Assembly: GCA_904502285.1 (NCBI GenBank)
Contig: CAJGEC010000001.1
Span: forward strand, 1-64,000
From: an uncultured Alistipes sp.
GTDB taxonomy: Bacteria; Bacteroidota; Bacteroidia; Bacteroidales; Rikenellaceae
Length of the DNA stretch: 64,000 bases
Reading direction: 5' to 3'
Positions 15,782 to 23,709 of the stretch are shown one piece after another (position 1 is the stretch's first letter; the number at the start of each line of letters is the position of its first letter). Under the pieces are notes generated by a model. It made no database searches and was not told the origin of the DNA. It saw only the letters and a list, made by a program, of their open reading frames with translations. A program made the position numbers and the translations under genes.

Positions 15782-17557
15782 TTACATACGCTCTGGTACG
15801 TTGATGCCTAAGAGCGACATTGCCGAACGGATTACGCGGGCAACTTGCTCGGCGAGGGTGAGGCGTAGCGCACGGACCGCCTCGTTCTCCTCCTTGAGGA
15901 TTGAGTGGTCGTGGTAGTAGCCATTGAACTGCTTGGCGAGGTCGTAGGCGTAGGCCGCGATGACCGAGGGGGCGAACTGTTCGCCTGCGGTGCGTACTAC
16001 CGTAGGGTACTCCGAGAGCGTCTTAATAAGTTCAATCTCTTCGGGGAGCAACTCGGCCTGCTGGTAGCCCTCGAAGGTGATGCCAGCCTCGTTGGCCTTG
16101 CGCAAGATAGAGCGGATGCGGGCGTGGGTGTACTGGATGAATGGGCCCGTGTTGCCGTTGAAGTCGATGCTCTCGCGTGGGTCGAAGAGCATAGTCTTCT
16201 TGGGGTCTACCTTGAGGATGAAGTACTTCAAGGCGCCGAGGCCTACCATCTCGGAGATTGCCAGAGCCTCCTCTTCGGTAGCGCCGTCGAGTTTGCCGAG
16301 TTCGGCCGACATCTCGCGTGCTGTGCCCACCATATCTGCTATGAGGTCGTCGGCATCCACTACCGTACCCTCGCGCGACTTCATCTTGCCCTCTGGCAAC
16401 TCCACCATACCGTATGAGAGGTGGAAGATGTTGTCGCTCCAGTCGTAGCCCAACTTCTTGAGTACGAGTTTGAGCACCTGGAAGTGGTAGTTCTGCTCGT
16501 TACCCACCACATATATCATATCGTCGAGGCTGTTCTCCTCGAAACGGCTGAGGGCTGTGCCGAGGTCCTGGGTCATATATACCGAGGTGCCGTCGCCACG
16601 GAGGAGCAACTTCTGGTCCAAGCCGTCGGCTTCGAGGTCAATCCACACGGAGTTATCCTCCTTGCGGAAGAAGACGCCCCTCTTGAGGCCATCTTCCACG
16701 AGGCTCTTGCCGAGGAGGTAGGTCTGCGACTCGTAGTAGACCTTGTCGAAATCTACGCCCATAGCCTTGTACGTAACGTCGAAACCCTCGTAGACCCAGC
16801 CATTCATCCTCTCCCAGAGGGCATAGACCTCAGGGTCCTTGGCCTCCCATTTGCGCAACATCTCCTGTGCTGCGACCATTACGGGGGCCCTCTTCTTAGC
16901 CTCCTCCTCCGAGAGACCTTCGGCCACTAACTCCTTGACCTGCAGTTTGTAGTGCTTGTCGAACTCGACATAGTACTTACCTACGAGGTGGTCGCCCTTC
17001 ATTCCCGACGACTCTGGGGTCTCGCCACCGCCATACAACTGCCACGCCAACATCGATTTGCAAATGTGGATACCGCGGTCGTTCACCAAGTTTACCTTGA
17101 TGACGTTGTGGCCATTGGCCTTGAGGATTGTAGCCACCGAGTAGCCGAGTAGGTTGTTGCGGATATGTCCGAGGTGGAGGGGCTTGTTGGTGTTTGGCGA
17201 CGAGTACTCAATCATAATCGTACGTCCCGAAGGCTCTGCCATACCGTAGTTCTCGGCCTCGACAATCTCGGCGAAGCGCTGAGCCCAGAACGAGGCATCT
17301 ACGACGAGGTTAAGGAAGCCCTTGATGACGTTGAAACTCTTGATTTCGGGGGTCGAAGCCACGATTTTCTCACCCAACTCCGTAGCGGTAGCCTCGGGTG
17401 ATTTCTTCGATGCGCGGAGCAGAGGGAATACAACTACGGTGTAGTCGCCCTCGAACTCTTTGCGAGTCTTCTGTATTTGGATGTTGTCGCTTGTGCCGTA
17501 AAGTTCCTGCGAAGCACGCGCCACAACGCTTGAAACGAACTCTTCAATATTGACCAT
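15782..17557 (-). CDS. argS: Arginyl-tRNA synthetase
   Basis: A 591-residue class I aminoacyl-tRNA synthetase. The N-terminal Add1 domain recognises the tRNA D-loop. The HIGH-type motif is PLHLGHIRNN (127-136). The KMSKS region reads GKMKSREGT, a variant seen in many ArgRS proteins. The C-terminal anticodon-binding DALR domain ends in MSLLGINVPERM, the usual ArgS terminus. A -7 element (17585-17592) lies just upstream. No abnormality seen. Confidence 0.97.
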   Translation of the reverse strand: MVNIEEFVSSVVARASQELYGTSDNIQIQKTRKEFEGDYTVVVFPLLRASKKSPEATATELGEKIVASTPEIKSFNVIKGFLNLVVDASFWAQRFAEIVEAENYGMAEPSGRTIMIEYSSPNTNKPLHLGHIRNNLLGYSVATILKANGHNVIKVNLVNDRGIHICKSMLAWQLYGGGETPESSGMKGDHLVGKYYVEFDKHYKLQVKELVAEGLSEEEAKKRAPVMVAAQEMLRKWEAKDPEVYALWERMNGWVYEGFDVTYKAMGVDFDKVYYESQTYLLGKSLVEDGLKRGVFFRKEDNSVWIDLEADGLDQKLLLRGDGTSVYMTQDLGTALSRFEENSLDDMIYVVGNEQNYHFQVLKLVLKKLGYDWSDNIFHLSYGMVELPEGKMKSREGTVVDADDLIADMVGTAREMSAELGKLDGATEEEALAISEMVGLGALKYFILKVDPKKTMLFDPRESIDFNGNTGPFIQYTHARIRSILRKANEAGITFEGYQQAELLPEEIELIKTLSEYPTVVRTAGEQFAPSVIAAYAYDLAKQFNGYYHDHSILKEENEAVRALRLTLAEQVARVIRSAMSLLGINVPERM

Positions 17558-17584
17558 TGTTACCTATATTTATATTTATGGGCG

Positions 17585-17592
17585 CAAATATA
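17585..17592 (-). promoter_or_regulatory. -7 element of argS
   Basis: Minus-strand TATATTTG; a weak -33 (TTCG) lies 19 bases further upstream. Confidence 0.5.
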
Positions 17593-17698
17593 CAAACTTT
17601 TTTTCGAAAAGCGAAATATGGGGCAAAATTATCGACTGCGCGTAGTTGTTGATATTCAATGATTTGATATTTCGTGTAAAATTATTTTACCTAAAAGA

Positions 17699-17730
17699 CT
17701 TGACAACGGGGTTTTGGTGTTGTATATTTG
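17699..17730 (+). promoter_or_regulatory. Promoter upstream of the iteron-like array
   Basis: CTTG (17699-17702), 20-base spacer, TATATTTG (17723-17730). If active, transcription would start near 17737 and run through the entire 22-bp repeat array before reaching the ATPase start at 18180, giving a leader of about 440 bases. Confidence 0.6.
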
Positions 17731-17785
17731 TATCCGAAAGTTCAAGGGTTTGACCCGTTTGGGAGGCTATTGCCTACCATCCCTC

Positions 17786-18158
17786 TGACCCGAAATTGAT
17801 ATGTTTTTGACCCGAATTTGATATTCGGTTGGTCTAAAATTGATATTTACGTGACCCGATTCTGATATTCGGTTGGTCTAAAATTGATATTTACGTGACC
17901 CATTTCTGATATCCTGTGGTCCGAAATTGATATATAATTGACCCGAATTTGATATTCGGCTGACCCGAAACCAACATTTATTTGACCTAAAATTGATATT
18001 TTTTTGGTCCAAAACCAACATAACATTGACCTTTTTACAATATAAGATTGGTCTAAAATTGATATACACCTGACCTTTTACTGATATAAAATTGACCTAA
18101 AATTGATATTCGGCTGACCCGAAACCAACATACTTTTGACCTTTTTTCAATATTTATA
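17786..18158. repeat. Iteron-like array: seventeen 22-bp units
   Basis: Units begin at 17786, 17808, 17830, 17852, 17874, 17896, 17917, 17939, 17961, 17983, 18005, 18027, 18049, 18071, 18093, 18115 and 18137: spacing is 22 bases throughout except one of 21. The first 17 bases follow TGRYCY, a variable A/T-rich stretch, then YRAYAT; the last five are free. The first word is TGACC in twelve units and TGGTC in five. Units at 17830 and 17874 are identical. Such phased repeats directly before an ATPase gene resemble plasmid or phage iterons. A further TGACCCG occurs out of phase at 17751. The period is not a multiple of three, so the array is not coding. Confidence 0.95.
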
Positions 18159-18179
18159 AACCTTTAAAATTTTACAACT

Positions 18180-19175
18180 ATGACTGATTTGATTGAACAG
18201 TTACGCGCTGACACACAGCAACTTGTGGAGCAGATGCGCGAGCGTGTCGAGGAGGAGAAGCAGACCTTTCGCAAGTATTTAGTGAATGGCTACGATATGC
18301 TCAACCTCTCGACCGAGGCTATGGATTGCTTGATGGAGCCCATCCTTCCGCGCGTGGGTTTAGCGGCCTTAGTGGGTACCTCCGATTCGGGTAAATCGAC
18401 CCTCCTGCGTGGGTTGGCTATGGCGGTGGCATCGGGGGCAAGGCGCTACCTCGGCTTCGAACTTAGGCCCAAGCACCAGAGCGCCCTCTATATCTCCACC
18501 GAGGATGATGCCTCGGCCGTGGGGGTGCTGATGCAGAGGCAGTTGGAGGAACTCGCCACCCCTAAGGAGGCCTTCACCTCGCTCGACTACATCTTCGAGG
18601 TGGACAACCTTGTGGAGAACCTCGACAAGATGCTTGAGGACCAGCCTCGCGACTTGGTCGTTGTCGATGCCTTTGCCGACCTCTACACGGGCCCCTTGAA
18701 CGAGAACAACCGTGTGCGCAGTTTCCTCAACCAGTTCTCGCAGTTGGCCGTCAAGCACAACGTGCTCATCATCTTCTTGCACCACACGGGCAAGCGCACC
18801 GAGAGCCTCGCCCCCTCGAAACACAACGCCATCGGCTCACAGGGCTTCGAGGCTAAGATGCGACTAATGATGGAGTTACGCCCCGACCCCGACCAGCACG
18901 ACCTGCGCCACTTGTGCGTAGTTAAGGGCAACTACCTCTCCGACGAGTACAAGCACGACTCCTTTGTGTTGCGCTTCAGCCCAGGGCTCAACTTCGAGGC
19001 CACGGGCGAACGAGTCCCCTTCTGTGCCTTGCGCGAACGCACCGACGACGAGCAGGAGGAGAAGGTGGCCCTTGCCAGAGCAATGCGCCAGGAGGGCAAG
19101 ACCCTCCAGCAGATAGCCGACGAATTAGGGTATAACAACGCGTCGTCTATACAATATTTATTAAAAAAGCAGTAA
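18180..19175 (+). CDS. AAA/RecA-like (RepA-type) ATPase with C-terminal HTH
   Basis: A 331-residue protein. A coiled-coil N-terminus (1-35) leads to a RecA-fold ATPase with Walker A GTSDSGKST (66-74), a conserved YISTEDD (104-110), Walker B DLVVVDAF (158-165) and FLHHTGKR (199-206). This resembles hexameric replicative helicases of the RSF1010 RepA/AAA_25 type. After a beta segment it ends with a helix-turn-helix, EGKTLQQIADELGYNNASS (305-323), so one chain may both bind DNA and act as a motor. The gene begins 22 bases after the iteron-like array, and the DUF6371 gene follows 66 bases later. Function in replication of a mobile element is inferred; no integrase or transposase is adjacent. Confidence 0.8.
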   Translation: MTDLIEQLRADTQQLVEQMRERVEEEKQTFRKYLVNGYDMLNLSTEAMDCLMEPILPRVGLAALVGTSDSGKSTLLRGLAMAVASGARRYLGFELRPKHQSALYISTEDDASAVGVLMQRQLEELATPKEAFTSLDYIFEVDNLVENLDKMLEDQPRDLVVVDAFADLYTGPLNENNRVRSFLNQFSQLAVKHNVLIIFLHHTGKRTESLAPSKHNAIGSQGFEAKMRLMMELRPDPDQHDLRHLCVVKGNYLSDEYKHDSFVLRFSPGLNFEATGERVPFCALRERTDDEQEEKVALARAMRQEGKTLQQIADELGYNNASSIQYLLKKQ

Positions 19176-19180
19176 ACACA

Positions 19181-19221
19181 TTTACATACATACAAAACCC
19201 TATGTATTGTATGTATGTAAA
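19181..19221. repeat. 41-bp palindrome, copy A
   Basis: A perfect inverted repeat, TTTACATACATACAA (19181-19195) and its complement (19207-19221) around an 11-base centre, between the ATPase and DUF6371 genes, 20 bases before the latter's ATG. The transcript could fold into a 15-bp hairpin at this place, and the DNA could serve as an operator. Confidence 0.9.
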
Positions 19222-19241
19222 AATATTTAACATTTATCAAT

Positions 19242-20210
19242 ATGAATAGTGAATATAGATATCAGTTGGAGAGATACCGTGGTCGTGGTACTCGATACAA
19301 TTGTCCTCAGTGTGGTAGAAAGTATACGTTTACTCGTTATATTGACACACATAACGGTAATACGTATGTCAATGAGAGGGTAGGTAAGTGTAATCGTCTT
19401 GATAAGTGTGGGTATCACTATACCCCTCGTCAATACTTTGAGGATAATCCGTGGTTGAGAGATAAAGAGATTTACATACATACAGAACACAGGGATTTGT
19501 ATGTATGTAAAAATGTAAACACTCCCCCGAAGCCTGAGCCACCGAAGCCAGCGGGGCGACTGCCGAGGTGGGTGATGGAGCGAACGCTGTGGAGGGATTG
19601 CGACTACAAGGTGTGGCTACGTGCGACCTTTGGCGAGGGTGTCGCCCAGCGCATAATCAGCGACTACTACATAGGGGGTGGCGAGGCCGATGACCCCACA
19701 ATATCAGCCACTTACGCCATCTTCTGGCAGGTGGACTCCAACAACAACGTGCGCACGGGAAAGATTATGAACTACGACCCCACGACGGGCAAGCGCATCA
19801 AGGGCAAGGAGGCTTACGTGGGGTGGGTGCATAGCCTTATGCGACAGGAGGGGGTACTGCCTGAGGGGTGGAACTTGGTGCAGTGTCTCTATGGCGAACA
19901 CCTCCTCAGCCGTCGCCCGACGGCCATCGTGGCCCTTGCCGAGGGGCCCAAGACGGCACATATAGGCTCGGCCCTAATGCCCGATATGGTGTGGTTGGCG
20001 GTGGACTCTATGATGGGGCTCAGCATCGAGCGCCTACGCCCCCTTAAAGGGCGCAAGGTCATCCTCTTCCCCGACCAAGGCAAGGGCTTCGAGGAGTGGA
20101 GTCGTCGCATAGCCCCCATAGCCGCGGAGGTGGGGTTCAGGTATAGCATCTCGGCCTTTATGGAGTCACACGCCACGGATAATGGCGAGGATATCGGAGA
20201 CCTTATATAG
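19242..20210 (+). CDS. DUF6371-like zinc-finger/TOPRIM-like protein
   Basis: A 322-residue protein. An N-terminal zinc-binding module (C21-x2-C24 and C50-x5-C56, within CPQCGRKY and CNRLDKCGYHYTP) resembles a primase-type zinc ribbon. A Pro-rich linker (94-104) leads to a C-terminal domain with AIVALAEGPKTAHIG (E234) and VILFPDQGKGFEEW (D278), the acidic pattern of TOPRIM-like folds. This suits a primase-like partner of the upstream helicase-like ATPase. The first ~270 bases are AT-rich with rare-looking codons, while the remainder matches the GC-richer ATPase gene. The second palindrome copy lies inside the coding sequence (residues about 77-90). Family name is from recall. Confidence 0.72.
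   Translation: MNSEYRYQLERYRGRGTRYNCPQCGRKYTFTRYIDTHNGNTYVNERVGKCNRLDKCGYHYTPRQYFEDNPWLRDKEIYIHTEHRDLYVCKNVNTPPKPEPPKPAGRLPRWVMERTLWRDCDYKVWLRATFGEGVAQRIISDYYIGGGEADDPTISATYAIFWQVDSNNNVRTGKIMNYDPTTGKRIKGKEAYVGWVHSLMRQEGVLPEGWNLVQCLYGEHLLSRRPTAIVALAEGPKTAHIGSALMPDMVWLAVDSMMGLSIERLRPLKGRKVILFPDQGKGFEEWSRRIAPIAAEVGFRYSISAFMESHATDNGEDIGDLI
19471..19511. repeat. 41-bp palindrome, copy B (inside the DUF6371 gene)
   Basis: TTTACATACATACAG (19471-19485) and TTGTATGTATGTAAA (19497-19511) with one arm mismatch and an 11-base centre: same length and arms as copy A 290 bases upstream. Its centre matches the reverse complement of A's centre at 8 of 11 positions, so B is best read as an inverted copy of A. 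It encodes part of the protein (IYIHTEHRDLYVCK). Confidence 0.9.
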
Positions 20211-20256
20211 GAGGAGAGAGTGAATAAAAAGATGTAGTTTTAGGCTTGCTCATCCT

Positions 20257-21279
20257 CTAAATCTCGTGCGATAGTGGGGCAGGTACACTCTCCCCCATAT
20301 CGAAGTTGCCCCAGCGCTCAGCAATATAGTCGAGGGTGGCGAGGATCTCCTCCACGTCGAACGAGGTGACCAGTTTTAGGCGTGTCTGCTTGAAGTCGGG
20401 CAGGCCCTTGAAGTAGTTCGTCAGGTGGCGACGCATCTCTAAGATACCCACCCTGTCGCCCTTGACCTCCAAAGACTTGGCTAAATGCTCCTTGGCTATG
20501 GCAACACGCTCTACGACAGAGGGTTGGGGGAGTAGTTCGCCCGTCTGGAGGTAGTGCTTGCACTCCCTGAAAATCCAGGGACGACCATACGTAGCACGCC
20601 CTATCATCACGCCATCGACGCCGTACCTATCGAACATCTCCTTGCACTTCACAGCCGAATCGACATCGCCATTGCCGATGATGGGGATATGGATGCGAGG
20701 GTCACTCTTAATCTTGCCGATAAGGCTCCAGTCGGCCTCGCCACGATACATCTGCGCACGGGTACGGCCGTGGATGGTGAGGGCCGCGATACCCACATCC
20801 TGCAGGCGGAGGGCCAACTCCTCGATATTCTTCAGCTCGTCGCTCCAGCCGAGGCGTGTCTTCACGGTCACGGGCTTCTTCACCGCGCGCACTATCTGGC
20901 GCGTCATCTCCACCATAAGGTCAGGCTCCTTCATCATTCCCGAACCCGCACCGCGGTTGGCTATCTTCTTCACGGGGCATCCGAAGTTGATATCTATGAT
21001 GTCGGGGTTGGCACTCTCGGCAATACGTGCCGCCTCGACCATAGGCTCTATCAGGTGGCCATAGATCTGTATTCCCACGGGGCGCTCACCCTCGGCAATG
21101 TTTAGCTTAGCGCGCGACTTCCAGGCATCGCGGATAAGACCATCCGAGGAGATGAACTCGGTATAGACCACATCGGCACCAAACCGCTTACACATATAGC
21201 GGAACGAGGGGTCGGTGACATCCTCCATCGGGGCAAGGAACAGGGGCTTCTCGCCCAAGTCGATATCTGCAATCTTCAT
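20257..21279 (-). CDS. dusB: tRNA-dihydrouridine synthase (DusB type)
   Basis: A 340-residue flavin enzyme reducing uridines in the tRNA D-loop. The FMN-binding TIM barrel begins with PLFLAPMEDVTDPSFR. The catalytic Cys is in DINFGCPVKKIANRGAGSGM, and LTIHGRTRAQMYRGEADW and GNGDV are also present. The C-terminal helical tRNA-binding domain contains RRHLTNYFKGLP. It converges with the DUF6371 gene and has its own promoter inside the 3' end of the next gene. Confidence 0.93.
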   Translation of the reverse strand: MKIADIDLGEKPLFLAPMEDVTDPSFRYMCKRFGADVVYTEFISSDGLIRDAWKSRAKLNIAEGERPVGIQIYGHLIEPMVEAARIAESANPDIIDINFGCPVKKIANRGAGSGMMKEPDLMVEMTRQIVRAVKKPVTVKTRLGWSDELKNIEELALRLQDVGIAALTIHGRTRAQMYRGEADWSLIGKIKSDPRIHIPIIGNGDVDSAVKCKEMFDRYGVDGVMIGRATYGRPWIFRECKHYLQTGELLPQPSVVERVAIAKEHLAKSLEVKGDRVGILEMRRHLTNYFKGLPDFKQTRLKLVTSFDVEEILATLDYIAERWGNFDMGESVPAPLSHEI

Positions 21280-21298
21280 ACGTTACGGATTTTGGGTG

Positions 21299-21330
21299 CA
21301 AAGGTAATCAAAAAGCGCTAAGCAAGCAAG
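21299..21330 (-). promoter_or_regulatory. Promoter of dusB
   Basis: Minus strand: CTTG (21330-21327), 20-base spacer, TACCTTTG (21306-21299), partly inside the 3' end of the DUF819 gene. Confidence 0.6.
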
Positions 21331-22493
21331 TGTAGTAGTTCGGCCATTAGCACTCCGAAGTGGTTGCCTAAGGCGTAGCCTATGATGCCTGCGCTAAGGC
21401 CCGTGACCATAGCATCCCTATTCTTCATCACCCCAGCAACCATAGGCACAAAGGGTGGCGAGTTGATGAACGACACCGAGGAGATGACCATAGAGTCGGC
21501 ATCGACCCTTAGGAGTCGGCACACAAGGGCGTGGAGGAAGAGCGACACAAAGACCGCAAACGACATAAAGGCTATGAGGTTAAGGCCACTCCGCAGGTCG
21601 AGGGTCGAGAAGTCGGCCATAGAGGCTATGGCAAGGCTAAATATATATATAAGGTATAGGCCGATGTCGTAACTGCGCCTCAGTGTGCGCACACGGCGGA
21701 TGAACGAAGCGCCTACGCCCAGTGTAGTAATCATCAGGATAAAGACCACCATAAACCAGCGCTCGGAGCAGGGTAGGGCGACAACTCCCGAAAGGGCAAC
21801 GATGACCACGGCAACACCGAAAATCTTGGCCAACTCCCTGAGTCCCTCACGGCTAAAGAGACCCTCGTAGGGGTTATTGCTCCTATCCTCAACCATATCC
21901 GAGGGGTCGATACCCTCCACCGAGGCTGTCGAAGTGGTTGTGCCCTTAGGGCCATAGAGCCAGCGGAAGAGGCGTATGCCAAAGGTGAAGAGGAAGACAA
22001 AATAGAGCAACGAGATGATGATGTCGTAGGAGTTTATCAGGGTAAAGGTGCTACTCTCGGTGCGCAGGATGGTCTGGAGCGCAGCGGCATTTATCGTACC
22101 TCCTGTGTACATTCCCGAAATGATGCCTCCCACCTCGGCACCCTCCTTAAGCCCCTTGCCAAAGAGCCAGTAGCCCACAACCACAGCTACGGCAACCGAG
22201 AGGAAGCCACTCACCACAACCCTCAATTGCGTACCCACAATGTCGCGCCTGAACTCACACCCGAATAGCATCATAGGGATAGCCAAGGGGACCATTACAT
22301 TAGGCAGGAGCGTGGCCACGGCAGAGAACTCCGAGGAGTGGAAGGGGAGGTTAGCCACCACGATACCGATGGCGTAGAGCACCATTATAGGGCCTATCTT
22401 CCGAAGGAGCGATAGACGACGGCAGAGCCATACCACCACGGCAGGGGTGATGAGGAAGAAGAGCGTCGCAAGGGTGTAGAGTAGGTATGTCAT
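21318..22493 (-). CDS. DUF819-family membrane protein
   Basis: A 391-residue polytopic membrane protein when started at MTYLLYTLATLFFLITPAV; the longer frame would start upstream of the promoter at 22525-22556. It has about 10 hydrophobic segments with the DUF819 signature GGIISGMYTGGTINAAALQ and a C-terminal SFINSPPFVPMVAGVM. DUF819 (YjcL) proteins look like transporters of unknown substrate. A hydrophilic loop (about residues 190-215) separates two halves. It is divergent from the BASS operon. Confidence 0.82.
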   Translation of the reverse strand: MTYLLYTLATLFFLITPAVVVWLCRRLSLLRKIGPIMVLYAIGIVVANLPFHSSEFSAVATLLPNVMVPLAIPMMLFGCEFRRDIVGTQLRVVVSGFLSVAVAVVVGYWLFGKGLKEGAEVGGIISGMYTGGTINAAALQTILRTESSTFTLINSYDIIISLLYFVFLFTFGIRLFRWLYGPKGTTTSTASVEGIDPSDMVEDRSNNPYEGLFSREGLRELAKIFGVAVVIVALSGVVALPCSERWFMVVFILMITTLGVGASFIRRVRTLRRSYDIGLYLIYIFSLAIASMADFSTLDLRSGLNLIAFMSFAVFVSLFLHALVCRLLRVDADSMVISSVSFINSPPFVPMVAGVMKNRDAMVTGLSAGIIGYALGNHFGVLMAELLHLLA

Positions 22494-22524
22494 AGCGCAA
22501 AAAAAAGTTAGGTTTTCGCCATTG

Positions 22525-22556
22525 CAAATATAGTCATTTTTCGGCGCTTTGCCAAC
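22525..22556 (-). promoter_or_regulatory. Promoter of the DUF819 gene
   Basis: Minus strand: GTTG (22556-22553), 20-base spacer, TATATTTG (22532-22525), 31 bases before the chosen start. This decides against the longer reading frame. Confidence 0.65.
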
Positions 22557-22616
22557 CGAAAACGTAAGTATAAATGCGTAATCGCATCGCCGAATCGCCA
22601 AAATCTATGCGTTGTA

Positions 22617-22648
22617 GTTGGCAGTCTTTAAAATTTTTTATAAATTTG
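22617..22648 (+). promoter_or_regulatory. Promoter of the BASS-acyltransferase-barrel operon
   Basis: GTTG (22617-22620), 20-base spacer, TAAATTTG (22641-22648), about 85 bases before the transporter start. Confidence 0.65.
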
Positions 22649-22734
22649 TCTGTCATATTGTGGAACGAAAAGCGACGATTATGCCCTTTTTTTCCGCGCA
22701 CAACGCAGACTAATAACCGAAAAACAGAGATAGT

Positions 22735-23703
22735 ATGAAGGAACAGTTGGCACTCCTCGATTCGTTGAATATCAATCTTGGAGCAGGCGAGATGGTCATC
22801 GTCAATATCATCTTGGCCTTTGTTATGTTTGGCGTAGCCCTCGGCATCAAGGTACAGACCTTCAAGGAGGTCTTCAAGAGTCCGAAGTCGGTAATCGTCG
22901 GTATGTTGTTGCAGTGGGTGGCCCTCCCTGCCGTCACCTGCCTCTTGGCAATCATCCTCAACCCCGTCATTACCCCTATGGTCGCTATCGGTATGTTGCT
23001 GGTGGCCTCGTGCCCTGGTGGCAACATCTCGAACTTTATGTCGTCGCTGTCGAAGGGTAATGTCGAGTTGTCGGTGTCGATGACCGCCATCACCACGGCC
23101 TTTGCTCCGCTCGTTACCCCCTTCACCTTCTGGTTCTGGGGAACGCTCTACTGCCGTTTCGCTGCGGTAAGGAACGACATCCCCACCCTCGAAATCCCAT
23201 TTATGGATATGCTTGAGCAGATTCTGCTCATCCTCGGACTCCCCATCATCGCAGGTGTGCTCTTCGCCCACTACTTCCCTAACGCCTCGAAGCGTATTAT
23301 GAAGCCTGCGCAGATACTCTCCATCCTGCTCTTTATCGGTATGGTGGCAGTGTCGCTTACCCAGGTGCTCACCGCCTTGGAGAGCAAGTGGACCGTCTAT
23401 TCGAGCATCCTCTGCGCCCTGGTCGTAGTCATCCTCCACAACGCCTCGGCCCTCAGCACGGGCTACTTCGGCAGTGGCCTTATGAAGTTGCCACCCCTGG
23501 ACCGCCGATCGCTCACCATCGAGGTAGGTATCCAGAACTCTGGCCTCGGCCTCGCCCTTCTGTTCAACCCCGCAATCTTTGACCCAGCCTTGTGGAACCA
23601 CAATGGCGGTATGGTCATCATCACAGCCCTCTGGGGCATCTGGCATATAGTGTCGGGCTTGACCATTTCATCGATTTTCCGCAGACAAAAAACTGAGGCT
23701 TAG
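22735..23703 (+). CDS. Bile acid:sodium symporter (BASS) family protein
   Basis: A 322-residue inner-membrane transporter with about nine or ten hydrophobic segments. The two family signatures are ASCPGGNISNFMSSLSKGN (about 98-116) and the later EVGIQNSGLGLAL, which form the crossing helices and sodium sites. Bacterial members take up diverse organic anions such as bile acids or pantoate with sodium; the substrate here is unknown. It is first in an operon with the acyltransferase starting 6 bases later and the outer-membrane barrel. Confidence 0.88.
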   Translation: MKEQLALLDSLNINLGAGEMVIVNIILAFVMFGVALGIKVQTFKEVFKSPKSVIVGMLLQWVALPAVTCLLAIILNPVITPMVAIGMLLVASCPGGNISNFMSSLSKGNVELSVSMTAITTAFAPLVTPFTFWFWGTLYCRFAAVRNDIPTLEIPFMDMLEQILLILGLPIIAGVLFAHYFPNASKRIMKPAQILSILLFIGMVAVSLTQVLTALESKWTVYSSILCALVVVILHNASALSTGYFGSGLMKLPPLDRRSLTIEVGIQNSGLGLALLFNPAIFDPALWNHNGGMVIITALWGIWHIVSGLTISSIFRRQKTEA

Positions 23704-23709
23704 TAAGTT

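Noticed and set aside
17878..18069. 63-residue minus-strand ORF in the repeats
   Set aside because: It is a by-product of stop-free repeats; the 22-base period is not a multiple of three, and no start context or homology is evident.
17786..18158. CRISPR array
   Set aside because: The period is 22 bases with no constant repeat plus unique spacer of about 30; the units vary throughout and no cas genes are nearby.
19181..19511. Insertion-sequence ends formed by the palindromes
   Set aside because: The segment between is only about 250 bases with no transposase, and one copy is inside a coding gene that stays intact.
22534..23646. Long minus-strand ORF (370 residues) opposite the BASS gene
   Set aside because: Its sequence is low-complexity and charged (Glu/Gly/His/Asp rich), and it is antisense to a clear transporter gene; shadow frame.
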